64,000 nt of DNA, from assembly GCF_009740395.1 (NCBI RefSeq), contig NZ_WOXT01000005.1:186001-250000 (forward strand), given 5' to 3'. Of this stretch, positions 37,084-49,652 are shown piece after piece (the first letter of the stretch is position 1; each line of letters starts with the position of its first letter). The notes beneath the pieces were generated by a model that saw only the letters and a list, made by a program, of their open reading frames with translations, was not told where the DNA came from and made no database searches. A program made the position numbers and the translations under genes. The stretch is from Noviluteimonas gilva (lineage in GTDB: Bacteria > Pseudomonadota > Gammaproteobacteria > Xanthomonadales > Xanthomonadaceae).

Positions 37084-38817
37084 ATGTCGTCGTCCGTCAC
37101 CGCTTACAGCGACATTCCGCGCAGCGAGGACTTCCTCGGGCACCCCAAGGGCGTCTTCGTCTGCTTCTTCACCGAGATGTGGGAGCGCTTCTCGTTCTAC
37201 GGGATGAAGGCGCTGCTGTTGCTGTACCTGCTGAAGCACCACGGCTTCGACGACGACGCGGGTTACGACCTGATCGGCGCCTACGGCGGCCTGGTCTACG
37301 CGGTGCCGGTGATCGGCGGCCTGCTCGCCGACCGTTGGCTCGGGATGCGCAAGGCGGTCGTGCTCGGCGGCATTTTGCTTTGCCTCGGGCACCTGGGCAT
37401 GGCGGTCGAAGGCGACCAGGCGCGCATGGTGAATGGCGTGATGGTGCGCGACGCCGGCGCGCTGCAGGTGTTCTACGGATCGCTCGCGCTGATCATCATG
37501 GGCGTGGGCTTCCTCAAGCCGAACATCTCGACGATCGTCGGCAAGCTCTACGCCGAAGACGATCCGCGCCGCGATTCGGGTTTCACCCTCTTCTATGCGG
37601 GCATCAATGTCGGCGGCCTGTTCGCGGGATTGATCTGCGCGTTCCTCGGCGAGACCTACGGTTGGCGATACGGCTTCGGCGCGGCGGGCGTGGGCATGCT
37701 CGCGGGCCTGGCGATGTTCCTGTGGGGACAGAAGTATTTGCATGGCCACGCGGAGCCGCGTGATCCGGGCGCGTTGCGCGCGCGCGTGGCGGGCATCTCG
37801 CGCGAGTGGTGGATCTACCTGGGTTCGTTCGCCGGCGTGGCGGTGGTGTGGCAATTGATCCAGACCACGCGCGCGGTGCATTGGTCGATGCACGTCGTGG
37901 CCGCGCTGTTTTTCGCGTGGTTCCTCTGGTACGTCATCGCGCGCTGCACGCGCGAGCAACGCCAGCAGATGATGGCGCTGCTGGTCAGCATCCTCGGCGT
38001 GCTGGTGTTCTTCACCCTGTACGAGCAGACCTACGGCTCATGGCTGACGTTCACCGATCGCCTGATGACCAAGGACATGTTCCCGTCGTTGGTGAGCGAT
38101 GCGAGCGGCACGCTGCCGTGGTCGATCTGGCTGATGGCGGGTTCGCCGATCCTGATCGTGATGGCGTTGCGCGCGAGCGATGCGGGGCAGCGCGGTTTTG
38201 CACGCGCGCTGGTCGCCCTCTGGGTGGTCGCGATGGCGGTCGCGTGTTTCCGCGACGTGGTGCTGGTGCCGCAGACCGCCGGGTCGCTGACCTTCCTGGG
38301 CTCGTTCTTCGTCGTTCTGCTCTCGCCGATCTTCGCGTGGCTGTGGCCGTGGCTGGAAAAGCGCGGCGCGAATCCGAGCAAACCGTTGAAGAGCGCGATC
38401 GGGTTGTTGTTCGCGGCCTTGTCGTTCCTGCCCCTGCTGGCGGCGGCGCAGACCGTTGGGCCGAATGCGATGGCGAGCGTGTGGTGGCTGGTGCTCGCCT
38501 ACTTCCTGCTCGAGGTCGGCGAGATGTGCCTGTCACCGATCGGACTGTCGGCGGTGACGCAGTTGTCCGTCGCGAAAGTCGTGGGCTTGATGATGGGCGG
38601 CTTCTGGCTCGCGACGGCGTATTCGGAAGTGCTGGCGGCCTCGTTCGGCAAGCTGGCGTCGATCGAGATTCCCGAAGGCGGCGCGATCGATGTCGTCGAT
38701 GCCGCGGGGCGCTACGCGCACCTGTTCCAGCTGATGCTGTGGATCGGCATCGGATCCGCGGTGGTGTTCCTCGTGATCACGCCGCTGTTGAAGCGGTGGA
38801 TGCACGGCGTCAAATAA
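37084..38817 (+). CDS. Proton-dependent oligopeptide symporter (POT/PTR family)
   Basis: The 577-residue protein has the POT signature CFFTEMWERFSFYGMKALL at about residues 28-46 and the second signature FTLFYAGINVGGLF, with about 12 to 14 helices. It takes up di- and tripeptides with protons. GGGGGGAG upstream supports the ATG at 37084. It is divergent from the OPT gene, with 129 bp between starts, so a shared control region is likely. Its last 8 nt overlap the convergent rfbD. Confidence 0.95.
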   Translation: MSSSVTAYSDIPRSEDFLGHPKGVFVCFFTEMWERFSFYGMKALLLLYLLKHHGFDDDAGYDLIGAYGGLVYAVPVIGGLLADRWLGMRKAVVLGGILLCLGHLGMAVEGDQARMVNGVMVRDAGALQVFYGSLALIIMGVGFLKPNISTIVGKLYAEDDPRRDSGFTLFYAGINVGGLFAGLICAFLGETYGWRYGFGAAGVGMLAGLAMFLWGQKYLHGHAEPRDPGALRARVAGISREWWIYLGSFAGVAVVWQLIQTTRAVHWSMHVVAALFFAWFLWYVIARCTREQRQQMMALLVSILGVLVFFTLYEQTYGSWLTFTDRLMTKDMFPSLVSDASGTLPWSIWLMAGSPILIVMALRASDAGQRGFARALVALWVVAMAVACFRDVVLVPQTAGSLTFLGSFFVVLLSPIFAWLWPWLEKRGANPSKPLKSAIGLLFAALSFLPLLAAAQTVGPNAMASVWWLVLAYFLLEVGEMCLSPIGLSAVTQLSVAKVVGLMMGGFWLATAYSEVLAASFGKLASIEIPEGGAIDVVDAAGRYAHLFQLMLWIGIGSAVVFLVITPLLKRWMHGVK

Positions 38818-39712
38818 CGGGCTGCATCCGGTCGAGCGTGGCGTCGAGCGCCGCGCGCCAATCGGGCAACGCAATGCCGAAGTCACGCTGCACGGCGGTG
38901 GTGTCGAGCACCGAATACGCCGGACGCGCGGCGGGCGTGGGGTAATCGGACGTCGGGATCGGCACGACGCGCGGTGCCTTCGCGAGCAACCCGCGTGCAA
39001 CGGCGCCTTCGAAGATCGCGGTCGCGAATCCGTGCCAACTCGTCTTGCCGGTCGTCGCCAGGTGCCACAACCCGGTGCGGCGCACGGGTGCGCGCAACAC
39101 CTGCGCGGTGACGTCGGCGAGCAGCCATGCGGGCGTCGGCGTGCCAACCTGGTCGTCGACGACGCGCAGTTCGTCGCGTTCGGCACCGACGCGCAGCATC
39201 GTGCGCAGGAAATTGTGGCCGTGCACGTCGTACACCCACGCCGTGCGGAAGATCGCGTAGCGTGCGCCGCTTTGCTCGATCGCGAGCTCGCCGGTGCGCT
39301 TGGAAATGCCGTAGACGCCGAGCGGCGCGGTGACATCGTCCTCGCGATACGGGCGCTTGCCTTGTCCGTCGAAAACGTAGTCCGTCGAGTAATGCACGAA
39401 GTACGCACCGCGCGCGGCGCACGCGGCCGCGATGCGGGCCGGCGCCTGCGCGTTGATGCGATGCGCGAGGTCGGGTTCGGATTCGGCGCGGTCGACCGCC
39501 GTGTGCGCGGTGGCGTTGACGACGATGTCGGGCGCGACGCGCGCGATCAGCGCATCGATCGACTCGAGGTCGGTGAGGTCGAGGGCTTCGCACACCGTGC
39601 CATCAGCGAGCGTGCCGCCGCGCGAGGTGACGACGAGATCGCCCAGCGGCGCGAGCGTGCCGCGCAGGCGTCGCCCGAGCTGGCCATCGCCGCCGAGGAG
39701 CAGGACGGTCAT
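38810..39712 (-). CDS. rfbD: dTDP-4-dehydrorhamnose reductase
   Basis: The 300-residue SDR enzyme makes dTDP-L-rhamnose in the last step of the pathway. Motifs: LLLGGDGQLGRRL for NADPH, STDYVFDG, and the YGISK catalytic YxxxK. It is the last gene of rfbBACD; its ATG overlaps the rfbC stop as ATGA. The sugar goes to O-antigen or exopolysaccharide. Confidence 0.95.
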   Translation of the reverse strand: MTVLLLGGDGQLGRRLRGTLAPLGDLVVTSRGGTLADGTVCEALDLTDLESIDALIARVAPDIVVNATAHTAVDRAESEPDLAHRINAQAPARIAAACAARGAYFVHYSTDYVFDGQGKRPYREDDVTAPLGVYGISKRTGELAIEQSGARYAIFRTAWVYDVHGHNFLRTMLRVGAERDELRVVDDQVGTPTPAWLLADVTAQVLRAPVRRTGLWHLATTGKTSWHGFATAIFEGAVARGLLAKAPRVVPIPTSDYPTPAARPAYSVLDTTAVQRDFGIALPDWRAALDATLDRMQPVI

Positions 39713-40269
39713 GGCGCGGTGTAAATCGGCAAGCGCTCCTGCGCGACGTCGGCGAGGAACGGCGCGTTCGCATCCTTCTCCGACAGCGACGGATGCCCGA
39801 TCGGCCAGTCGATCGCGATCTGCGCGTCGTTCCAGCGCAGGCTGGCATCGGCGGCCTTGTCGTACGGCGCGGTGCACAGATAGCTGAAGAGCGCGCGTTC
39901 GGACAGCACCGCGAACCCGTGCGCGAAACCCTCCGGTACCCAGAAGTGGCGCTTGTTGTCGGCGCTGAGGATCACGCCGGTGTATTGGCCGAAGGTCGGG
40001 GAGCCGCGGCGGATGTCGACCGCGACGTCGTACACCTCGCCTTCCAGCACGCTCACCAGCTTGCCCTGCGGATTCGGCCACTGATAGTGCAGGCCACGCA
40101 GGACGCCACGACTGGACGACGACACATTGCTCTGCATGAAGTGCGTCGGCAAACCGAGTGCACCGAAGCGTTCGGCGTTCCAGGCTTCATAGAAGAAGCC
40201 GCGCGCGTCGCCCCACACCGCGGGTTCGATCACGACACAGCCGGGCAATCCGGTTTCGACGACTTTCAT
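39709..40269 (-). CDS. rfbC: dTDP-4-dehydrorhamnose 3,5-epimerase
   Basis: The 186-residue cupin enzyme acts on dTDP-4-dehydro-6-deoxyglucose. Visible are [23 protein letters not shown] with the catalytic His, [15 protein letters not shown] and [11 protein letters not shown]. The start overlaps the rfbA stop, and the stop overlaps the rfbD start, both as ATGA. Confidence 0.96.
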   Translation of the reverse strand: MKVVETGLPGCVVIEPAVWGDARGFFYEAWNAERFGALGLPTHFMQSNVSSSSRGVLRGLHYQWPNPQGKLVSVLEGEVYDVAVDIRRGSPTFGQYTGVILSADNKRHFWVPEGFAHGFAVLSERALFSYLCTAPYDKAADASLRWNDAQIAIDWPIGHPSLSEKDANAPFLADVAQERLPIYTAP

Positions 40270-41171
40270 TCGACGCGTCCGTGTTCCAGCAGGCTGAGCA
40301 GGTATTGTCCGTAGCCGTTCTTCGCGAGCGGCTTCGCCAGCGCCTCGAGCTGCGCGCGATCGATCCACTTGTTGAAGTAGGCGATTTCTTCGGGGCAGCA
40401 GACGCGCAAGCCCTGGCGCTTTTCGATCGTCTCGATGTAGGTCGAAGCTTCGACCAGCGATTCGTGCGTGCCGGTGTCGAGCCAGGCGTAACCGCGACCG
40501 AGTTTCTCCAGGTGCAGGCGGCCCTGCTCCAGGTACACGCGGTTGAGGTCGGTGATTTCGAGTTCGCCGCGCGCCGACGGCTTGAGCTGCGCGGCGTACT
40601 CGCTGGCGTTGCCGTCGTAGAAGTACAGGCCGGTGACGGCGTAGTTCGAACGCGGCTTGGCGGGCTTTTCTTCCAGGCCGACGACGCGGCCGTCGGTGTC
40701 GAACTCGGCGACGCCGTAGCGCTCCGGATCGCGCACCCAGTAACCGAAGACCGTCGCGGCATCGTCGGTGCGATCGTCCGCGCGCTGCAACAGCTCCGTC
40801 AGGCCGTGCCCGTAGAAGATGTTGTCGCCCAGGACCAGGCAGCTCGGCTTGCCGTCGACGAACTCGCGGCCGATCAGATACGCCTGCGCCAGGCCATCGG
40901 GGCTGGGCTGCACGGCGTACTCGATGTTCATGCCCCACTGCGAACCGTCGCCGATCAGGTTCTGGAACAGGGCCTGCTCGTGCGGCGTGTTGATGATCAG
41001 CACGTCGCGGATCCCGGCGAGCATCAGCACGCTCAGCGGGTAATAGATCATCGGCTTGTCGAACACGGGCAGCAGCTGTTTGCTGATCGCCTTGGTGATC
41101 GGATACAGGCGCGTACCCGATCCGCCGGCGAGGATGATGCCCTTGCGGTTGGTCGTGCGCGCGGGCGTCAT
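40266..41171 (-). CDS. rfbA: Glucose-1-phosphate thymidylyltransferase
   Basis: The 301-residue enzyme makes dTDP-glucose from dTTP and glucose 1-phosphate. The nucleotidyltransferase motif [14 protein letters not shown] and the segments [11 protein letters not shown] and [12 protein letters not shown] are typical of RmlA, which is feedback-inhibited by dTDP-L-rhamnose. The ATG overlaps the rfbB stop. Confidence 0.96.
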   Translation of the reverse strand: MTPARTTNRKGIILAGGSGTRLYPITKAISKQLLPVFDKPMIYYPLSVLMLAGIRDVLIINTPHEQALFQNLIGDGSQWGMNIEYAVQPSPDGLAQAYLIGREFVDGKPSCLVLGDNIFYGHGLTELLQRADDRTDDAATVFGYWVRDPERYGVAEFDTDGRVVGLEEKPAKPRSNYAVTGLYFYDGNASEYAAQLKPSARGELEITDLNRVYLEQGRLHLEKLGRGYAWLDTGTHESLVEASTYIETIEKRQGLRVCCPEEIAYFNKWIDRAQLEALAKPLAKNGYGQYLLSLLEHGRVE

Positions 41172-42223
41172 GCGGCCGTCCCGATGCGTTCGAGGCGATA
41201 GCTGCCGTCGGTGACGCGACCGACCCAGTCCTGGTGCGCGAGGTACCAGTCGACGGTGTCGGCGATGCCTTGTTCGAAGGTGTGTTCGGGCTTCCAGCCG
41301 AGCTCGGCTTTCAGCTTGTCGGCGTCGATCGCGTAACGGCGGTCGTGGCCCGGACGATCGGCGACGAAGGTGATCTGCGTTTCGCGCTTCTTGCCGTCTT
41401 CGCGCGGGCGGCGTTCGTCGAGCAGCGCGCAGATGGTGCGCACGACATCGATGTTCTGGCGTTCGGCATCGCCGCCGACGTTGTAGGTTTCGCCGACGCG
41501 GCCGCCTTCGAGCACGGCGCGGATCGCGGCGCAGTGGTCGCCGACATACAACCAGTCGCGCACGTTCTTGCCGTCGCCGTACACCGGCAGCGGCTCACCG
41601 GCGAGCGCGCGCGCGATGATCAGCGGGATGAGTTTTTCCGGGAACTGGTACGGCCCGTAGTTGTTCGAGCAATTGGTCGTGAGGACCGGCAAGCCGTAGG
41701 TGTGGTGGAAGGCGCGGACCAGGTGGTCGGAAGCGGCCTTCGATGCGGAGTACGGCGAGTTCGGCGCGTACGGCGTGGTCTCGGTGAACTTGCCGGTCTC
41801 GCCGAGCGAGCCGTAGACCTCGTCGGTGGAAACATGCAGGAAGCGGAAGGCGGACTTCGCGTCGCCCTGCAACGCCTTCCAGTAATCGCGCGCGGATTCC
41901 AGCAAGGCCAGCGTGCCGACGACGTTGGTCTGCACGAATGCCGCCGGGCCGTCGATGGAGCGATCGACGTGGCTCTCGGCCGCGAAGTTGATCACCGCGT
42001 CGGGCGCGTGTTCGCGCAGCAGGCGGTCGACCAGCGCGCGATCGCCGATGTCGCCTTCCACGAACACGTGGTTCGCGTTGCCGGAAAGCGGCGCCAGCGT
42101 GTCGACGTTGCCCGCGTAGGTCAACGCGTCGAGGTTCACCACGCGCACGCCGCGGCGCACCGCGTCGAGTACGAAATTACCGCCGATGAAACCGGCACCG
42201 CCGGTCACCAACCAGGTCGTCAC
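41168..42223 (-). CDS. rfbB: dTDP-glucose 4,6-dehydratase
   Basis: The 351-residue extended SDR removes water from dTDP-glucose. Motifs: [12 protein letters not shown] for [25 protein letters not shown] with the catalytic Tyr and Lys, and [15 protein letters not shown] use the GTG at 42223 because GGAGG lies 5 nt upstream and the fold starts right after it. It heads the tightly overlapped rfbBACD operon; no glycosyltransferase or O-antigen gene is in the window. Confidence 0.95.
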   Translation of the reverse strand: MTTWLVTGGAGFIGGNFVLDAVRRGVRVVNLDALTYAGNVDTLAPLSGNANHVFVEGDIGDRALVDRLLREHAPDAVINFAAESHVDRSIDGPAAFVQTNVVGTLALLESARDYWKALQGDAKSAFRFLHVSTDEVYGSLGETGKFTETTPYAPNSPYSASKAASDHLVRAFHHTYGLPVLTTNCSNNYGPYQFPEKLIPLIIARALAGEPLPVYGDGKNVRDWLYVGDHCAAIRAVLEGGRVGETYNVGGDAERQNIDVVRTICALLDERRPREDGKKRETQITFVADRPGHDRRYAIDADKLKAELGWKPEHTFEQGIADTVDWYLAHQDWVGRVTDGSYRLERIGTAA

Positions 42224-42308
42224 ATCAGCCTCCAGTGCCTTGCTGTGTCGCCGCCCCGTCCGGCGTTCAGAAACGACCCCTCTCCCGGGCCGCGTGTGTT
42301 GCATCGAT

Positions 42309-42337
42309 GCCGCCCGCGACTTCAGGCCGCGGGCGGC
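42309..42337 (-). terminator. Hairpin after ssb
   Basis: A 10-bp perfect stem, GCCGCCCGCG with its complement, and a 9-nt loop just past the ssb stop on the minus strand. No T run follows, so it may be a weak or Rho-assisted terminator. Confidence 0.4.
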
Positions 42338-42343
42338 GAGGAA

Positions 42344-42850
42344 TCAGAACGGGATGTCGTCGTCGGCGAAGTCGTCGCCGAAGTCGCGCGCGGCCGGGCC
42401 GGCCGGTGCCGAATCACGACGCGGCGCGCCTTCCTGGCGCTGCGGAGGCGCGGAACGCTGCGGACGCTCGGCGCGACTGCCGCCGCCACCACCGCCGCCA
42501 CCGCCACCGCCTTCGCTGCGGCCGCCGAGCATCTGCATCTCATCGGCCACGATGTCGGTGAAGTACTTCTCGACGCCGTCCTGGCCGGTGAACTTGTCGT
42601 AGCGGATCGAGCCTTCGACGTAGACCGACGAGCCCTTGCGCAGGTATTCGCCGGCGATCTCGCCGAGCTTCCCGAAGAACTTCACCCGGTGCCACTCGGT
42701 GCGCTCCTGGGTGTTGCCGTCCTTGTCCTTGCGCACGCTGGTCGTGGCGAGGCTGATCGAGGTGACGGCCATGCCGCCCTGCGTGTACTTGGTTTCGGGG
42801 TCGTTGCCGAGATTGCCGACCAGGATCACCTTGTTGATGCCACGTGCCAT
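42344..42850 (-). CDS. ssb: Single-stranded DNA-binding protein
   Basis: The 168-residue protein has the SSB OB fold (about 1-112; starts [15 protein letters not shown]), a disordered linker with 11 consecutive glycines followed by an Arg/Pro/Gln-rich part, and the acidic tip DDDIPF that recruits replication and repair partners. The start at 42850 is fixed by the conserved N-terminus. Confidence 0.96.
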   Translation of the reverse strand: MARGINKVILVGNLGNDPETKYTQGGMAVTSISLATTSVRKDKDGNTQERTEWHRVKFFGKLGEIAGEYLRKGSSVYVEGSIRYDKFTGQDGVEKYFTDIVADEMQMLGGRSEGGGGGGGGGGGSRAERPQRSAPPQRQEGAPRRDSAPAGPAARDFGDDFADDDIPF

Positions 42851-43387
42851 GGAATGCGTGTCCTCGAATGCGGGTTGGGTACGGCCGGTCGCGGGGGCCG
42901 GCTGGCCAGTGGCACATGGTACCAGCGGCCGGGGACGCCGCCTGCCGACCTGTCGGCGGATTCGCATGTGGCTCTCCGACCCGTCGCTGGCGGGGCCCGC
43001 CATCGCGCATCCCGCGCCGGGTCGCGCCGGGGCGATGCGCCCGCGGCCCGCGCCGATCCGGGCCCCATCGCCCCCCAACGCGTCCACGGCGCGATGCGAA
43101 ATACGCTCGCTTCGAACAAACGCAGCTTGCGCATCGATGAATCAGCGCGGATGCGGACAGGAAACGTCTCCACTCCGCAAATGTTCGGACGACGTTCGTT
43201 TCGTCGACTCCGCGCTTGCCTTCTAATCCGCGCCTTCGCGATGTCGCCCCTGTGCGACACACGTGCCCCTTGGTGCAGATCTGCATCGCGTGCCGTCGTC
43301 CACGGCGATCGCGTGCCTAGAATCGGATCGCATGCGATCGCGGGGGCGCGCTCGCTCGCCACCTTCGTTCAACCCAGGGCCAGATCC
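42851..43387. other. Intergenic region without a supported gene
   Basis: About 540 bp between the divergent ssb and response-regulator genes. Several frames are open through it, but none has a conserved start, ribosome-binding site or recognisable protein. A TAGAAT at 43318-43323 could be a -10 box for the response regulator; I see no good -35. It may hold regulatory sites for ssb, but I cannot name any. Confidence 0.5.
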
Positions 43388-44008
43388 ATGTATCGAGTGA
43401 TCATCGTCGACGACCACCCCATGGTCTCGGCCGCACTGAAAGACCTGCTGGAAACCAACGAGACCTTCGAAGTCGTCGCCGTGCACGACAACGGCGGCGC
43501 GGCACTGTCGGCGGTGCGCACGTTGCAACCCGATCTGTTGATCATCGACTTGGGCGTGCCCGTGCTCGGCGGCGTCGAAGTGATCTCGCGCCTGCGCGCA
43601 GGCGGTTCGGGCGTCGGCATCCTCGTCGTGTCGGGTGGCGAAGCGCACGAAAGCGGCCTGCGTGCGCTGCGCGCCGGCGCCAACGGCTTCGTGCACAAGA
43701 CCGATGCGATGAGCGAGATCGCGATGGCCGCGCTCGTGGTCGCGCGCGGCAAGTCCTACTTCAACCAGGAACTGCTGGTGCTCGCAGGCGATGGCCAGAC
43801 CGACGGCCGTCCGGTCACGCGCCTGACCGAGCGCGAGTTCGAAGTCTTCCGCTGCCTCGTCGCCGGCCAGTCCAACCGCGACATCGGCGAACACATGCGC
43901 CTGAGCAACAAGACCGTCAGTGCGTACAAGATGAAGATCATGCGCAAGCTCGGCGCACGCAACATCCGCGACCTCATCGAGCTCGCGCGCGAAACCGATT
44001 CGGCATAA
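43388..44008 (+). CDS. NarL/FixJ-type response regulator
   Basis: The 206-residue protein has a receiver domain (about 1-120) with Asp8, Asp9 and phospho-acceptor Asp54, and a LuxR-type helix-turn-helix (about 140-200; LTEREFEVFRCLVAGQSNRDIGEHM, with the recognition helix around SNKTVSAYKMKIMRKLG). No histidine kinase is adjacent, so its partner is unknown. Regulators of this type in Xanthomonadaceae often govern motility, biofilm or virulence, which I cannot confirm here. Confidence 0.92.
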   Translation: MYRVIIVDDHPMVSAALKDLLETNETFEVVAVHDNGGAALSAVRTLQPDLLIIDLGVPVLGGVEVISRLRAGGSGVGILVVSGGEAHESGLRALRAGANGFVHKTDAMSEIAMAALVVARGKSYFNQELLVLAGDGQTDGRPVTRLTEREFEVFRCLVAGQSNRDIGEHMRLSNKTVSAYKMKIMRKLGARNIRDLIELARETDSA

Positions 44009-44023
44009 GCAAGCGCTGCCGGA

Positions 44024-44350
44024 TCACACCGCGCCGGCAGCTTCCATCAGGCGTCCGATCTCGGCGTCCTGCTCGGGGTCGAACCGCAGGCCCATGTGGT
44101 CGACCGCCACCCACGCCACGTGCGTCTGCAGCGTGACCGAATCGCTGTCGGGCACGTCGAAGAACATGCGCAGTTGCGTGCCGTCCGCCGGCGTCCAGCC
44201 CGGCACGAGGTCCACGCGCGCGCCGCCTTCGGAAAGATCGAGGATGTACCCCTCGTGCGAATGTCCGTTGGGCGCGACGAGCACCGCGCACAACACGTTG
44301 AACCGAGCGTGCTTGCGCTTGTCGGCGGCGACGGCGGCAGAGGTTTCCAT
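44024..44350 (-). CDS. PilZ-domain protein (candidate c-di-GMP receptor)
   Basis: The 108-residue single-domain protein has both c-di-GMP contact motifs of PilZ: RxxxR as RKHAR (12-16) and D/NxSxxG as DLSEGG (38-43). It would therefore be a stand-alone c-di-GMP receptor in the cytoplasm. It converges with the response-regulator gene, with 15 nt between the stops. The pilus genes elsewhere in the window are too far to claim a link. The 152 bp to gcvP on its other side hold no clear gene. Confidence 0.85.
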   Translation of the reverse strand: METSAAVAADKRKHARFNVLCAVLVAPNGHSHEGYILDLSEGGARVDLVPGWTPADGTQLRMFFDVPDSDSVTLQTHVAWVAVDHMGLRFDPEQDAEIGRLMEAAGAV

Positions 44351-44502
44351 GCACGGATGCTAGCGCTGCATTGCGCCATTCGTGACGAGCGCGTACGACG
44401 AGGCGTCGGCAGGCACGCCGCCCGGACCGGCGGCGCGCTGCAGGGGAAGGACGGTCGTTCGCGGGGCCGGCATTGCGCACTGCACAACGCCGGCCGTTGC
44501 CG

Positions 44503-47361
<2,859 letters not shown>

Positions 47362-47385
47362 GGGCGCGCCTTGGGAAAATAGGGC

Positions 47386-47604
47386 GCCCCATCTGTCTAT
47401 TCGCCTGAGAGCGTTACTCCTTCGGCGGGCCGGGGACGGGTTCGCATACAGGGTCGCGCGGCCGGATGGGGGAGGATCTCCGGGACGCACGGTGCGAGAC
47501 CGCCGGTCACTTTTCAGATTGTGTCTGCCGCGAGGTCCTTTTGCCTGAGAGTTTCCGGGGCGGTTGCTCCTTCGGCGCCGGCACTGGGCCGGTCTCTCCC
47601 ACGC
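47386..47604 (-). promoter_or_regulatory. Tandem glycine riboswitch upstream of gcvP
   Basis: On the minus strand the leader has two copies of the glycine aptamer core: GCCGAAGGAGCAAC and, further down, GCCGAAGGAGTAAC, each followed by CTCTCAGGC and a purine-rich AAAAGGACC or GAATAGACAG segment. The first also has the 5' GGGAGAGACC. This matches the gcvT-type tandem glycine riboswitch (two aptamers, often cooperative), which turns on glycine breakdown when glycine is plentiful. The 5' edge of the second aptamer is less certain. About 25 nt separate the last helix from the start codon. Confidence 0.92.
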
Positions 47605-47691
47605 GACAGGTGCTGCTAAATAAAGCCCGCGAATGGTCTCATGCCCCCACCCCGCGCGGCAAACGCGGGACCGTGAATGTGTGGGCCTGCC

Positions 47692-47697
47692 TATAAT
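47692..47697 (+). promoter_or_regulatory. -10 box of the ispB-like gene
   Basis: A perfect TATAAT lies 36 nt upstream of the GTG start at 47733. No convincing -35 element is seen at 16 to 18 nt spacing. Confidence 0.5.
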
Positions 47698-47732
47698 TGC
47701 CGCCCGCCCCCGCCGCCCTGCCCGCCTCCGAC

Positions 47733-48728
47733 GTGAACGCAGCCCCCGACCGCAGCCTCCCCGACCTGCCCGCGATCCAGGCCCTCGCGCAGGAGGACAT
47801 GGCCGCCGTCGATGCGCTGATCCGAAAGCGCCTGGCCTCCGACGTCGTCCTGATCAACCAGGTCAGTGAGTACATCATCGGCGCCGGCGGCAAGCGCCTG
47901 CGCCCGATGTTGCTGTTGCTCGCCGCGCGCGCGCTCGGCCATCGCGGCCCGCATGCGCACCAGCTCGCGGCGGTGGTCGAGTTCATCCACACCGCGACCT
48001 TGCTGCACGACGACGTGGTCGACGAATCCGATCTGCGCCGCGGCCGCCGCACGGCCAATGCGGTGTGGGGCAACGCCGCGAGCGTGCTCGTCGGCGACTT
48101 CCTGTATTCGCGCAGCTTCCAGCTGATGGTCGAACTCGACCGCATGGAAGTCATGCGCATCCTCGCCGACACGACCAACCAGATCGCCGAAGGCGAAGTG
48201 CTGCAGCTGCTGCACGTGCGCAACCCCGACACCGACGAAGCCGCCTACCTGCGCGTCATCGAGCGCAAGACGGCCGTCCTGTTCGCCGCCGCCACGCGCC
48301 TGGGCGCGCTGCTCGCCGGCGCGGATGCGAAGACCTGCGATGCCATGCACGAATACGGCCTGCAGCTCGGCTACGCCTTCCAGATCGCCGACGACGTGCT
48401 CGACTACGCCGCCGACGCCGACGCGCTGGGCAAGAACCTCGGCGACGATCTCGCCGAAGGCAAGGCCACGCTGCCGTTGATCCACGCGATCGCGCACAGC
48501 GATGCGCCCACGCGTGCCGCGCTGCGCAACGCCGTCGAACATGGCGACGTCGATGCGATGCCGCAGGTGGTCGCCGCGATCAACGCGACGGGCGGGCTGG
48601 AATACAGCCGCGGGCGCGCGTTCGAATTCGCGCAGGCCGCGGAAGCGGCGCTCGACGGGATGCCGTCGAACGTCGCGGTGGATGCGTTGCGGGGGTTGGC
48701 GCGGTATGCGGTGTCGCGGGATCGCTAG
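47733..48728 (+). CDS. ispB: Octaprenyl-type polyprenyl diphosphate synthase
   Basis: The 331-residue trans-prenyltransferase makes the side chain of ubiquinone. Both Asp-rich motifs are present: [11 protein letters not shown] and [13 protein letters not shown], with GGKRLRPML near the start. It aligns along its whole length with E. coli IspB. I use the GTG at 47733: the TTG at 47697 would fall inside the TATAAT box. Chain length (C40 in many Xanthomonads) cannot be read with certainty. Confidence 0.94.
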   Translation: MNAAPDRSLPDLPAIQALAQEDMAAVDALIRKRLASDVVLINQVSEYIIGAGGKRLRPMLLLLAARALGHRGPHAHQLAAVVEFIHTATLLHDDVVDESDLRRGRRTANAVWGNAASVLVGDFLYSRSFQLMVELDRMEVMRILADTTNQIAEGEVLQLLHVRNPDTDEAAYLRVIERKTAVLFAAATRLGALLAGADAKTCDAMHEYGLQLGYAFQIADDVLDYAADADALGKNLGDDLAEGKATLPLIHAIAHSDAPTRAALRNAVEHGDVDAMPQVVAAINATGGLEYSRGRAFEFAQAAEAALDGMPSNVAVDALRGLARYAVSRDR

Positions 48729-48741
48729 TGCGTTATCCCCC

Positions 48742-48783
48742 TCGAGCGCGCTTTGCGCGCTCGATCCCCCTTGGAAGGGGGAT
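48742..48783. repeat. Two adjacent perfect hairpins between convergent genes
   Basis: First a 10-bp inverted repeat TCGAGCGCGC with a 3-nt loop (48742-48764), then a 9-bp one ATCCCCCTT with a 2-nt loop (48764-48783). They fill the gap between the ispB-like and hydrolase stops. They could be a two-way terminator, or a REP-like dispersed element; no T run is present on either side. Confidence 0.55.
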
Positions 48784-48791
48784 GAAGGCCG

Positions 48792-49586
48792 TCAGTTCGC
48801 GAATTTCTCGGCGAAGAAGACGCGCATCATGCGTTCGGAACGGCGCGCCGCCAGTTCGTTGTAAACGCAGCCCGGCGGCTTGTTCGCATCCGGCAGCGCG
48901 AAGCAATGCACCGCGCCGCTGAAGTTCACGAACTGCCAATCCACCTTCGCCGCGTTCATCTCGTTTTCGAATCCGGGGATGTCGCCCGCCGTGCCCTGGT
49001 CGTCGGCGCCGTTGAGCACGAGCAGGCTCGCCTTCACCGTGCCGGGTTTTGCGGGCGTCGTCGTCGCCAGGCCACCGTGGAAAGTCGCGACGGCATCGAC
49101 GTCCGCGCCGCTGCGTGCGAGTTCCAGCGCCGCCGAACCGCCGAAGCAGTAGCCGATCGCGCCGATGTGTTTCGCATCGAGCGGTACATCCTTCGCGGTG
49201 CGCAACACGTCGAGCGCCTTGCCCGTGCGTGCGCGCAAGGTCGCGACGTCGGCACGGAGTTTCTTCACCTGCCCCATCGCGTCTTCGTCGGTCTTCGGGC
49301 GCACACCCTTGCCGTACACGTCTGCGAGCAGCACGACGTAATCGTCGCCGGCGATGTGCTTGGCCTTGGCGATCGCCGAATCGGTGACGCCGTACCAGTC
49401 GGGCACCATCAAAACGCCGGGGCGCTTGATCGCATTTGTATCGTCGTACACGAGATAACCGCTGAAGCTGTCCTTGCCGACCTTCCATTCGACCGGCTTG
49501 GCCTGCATCTCGGCGTGCGCGGCCGACATCCCGAAAGCGCAGAGCAACAACGCGAACAACGTGCGACCGAAGATCGTGCGACGCAT
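48792..49586 (-). CDS. Secreted dienelactone hydrolase family protein
   Basis: The 264-residue protein has a signal peptide (about 1-25) and an alpha/beta-hydrolase fold of the dienelactone hydrolase type: nucleophile Cys in IGYCFGGSAAL, Asp in NGADDQGT and His in SGAVHCF. A cysteine nucleophile is typical of this family. The substrate is unknown; a periplasmic location argues against the classical aromatic-breakdown role. Confidence 0.88.
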   Translation of the reverse strand: MRRTIFGRTLFALLLCAFGMSAAHAEMQAKPVEWKVGKDSFSGYLVYDDTNAIKRPGVLMVPDWYGVTDSAIAKAKHIAGDDYVVLLADVYGKGVRPKTDEDAMGQVKKLRADVATLRARTGKALDVLRTAKDVPLDAKHIGAIGYCFGGSAALELARSGADVDAVATFHGGLATTTPAKPGTVKASLLVLNGADDQGTAGDIPGFENEMNAAKVDWQFVNFSGAVHCFALPDANKPPGCVYNELAARRSERMMRVFFAEKFAN

Positions 49587-49652
49587 GGCGGACTCCGTTT
49601 GCCTTTGGCTGTGCGCGAGCCTACCCCCGAAGCGCGTCCGCCGCGTGAACGC

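Noticed and set aside
37800-37959. An N-terminal extension of the OPT transporter into the POT gene
   Set aside because: The OPT fold begins at 36954 with a good ribosome site; the extension is antisense to the POT coding sequence.
42480-42520. A short GGC/GGT-type tandem repeat
   Set aside because: It is the polyglycine linker of SSB, a normal coding feature.
41234-43387. A long upstream extension of the response-regulator frame, antisense to rfbB and ssb
   Set aside because: The receiver domain starts at 43388; the extension runs antisense through known genes and has no domain.
47697-47732. TTG start for the ispB-like gene
   Set aside because: It lies within the TATAAT box; the GTG at 47733 gives the family's usual N-terminus.
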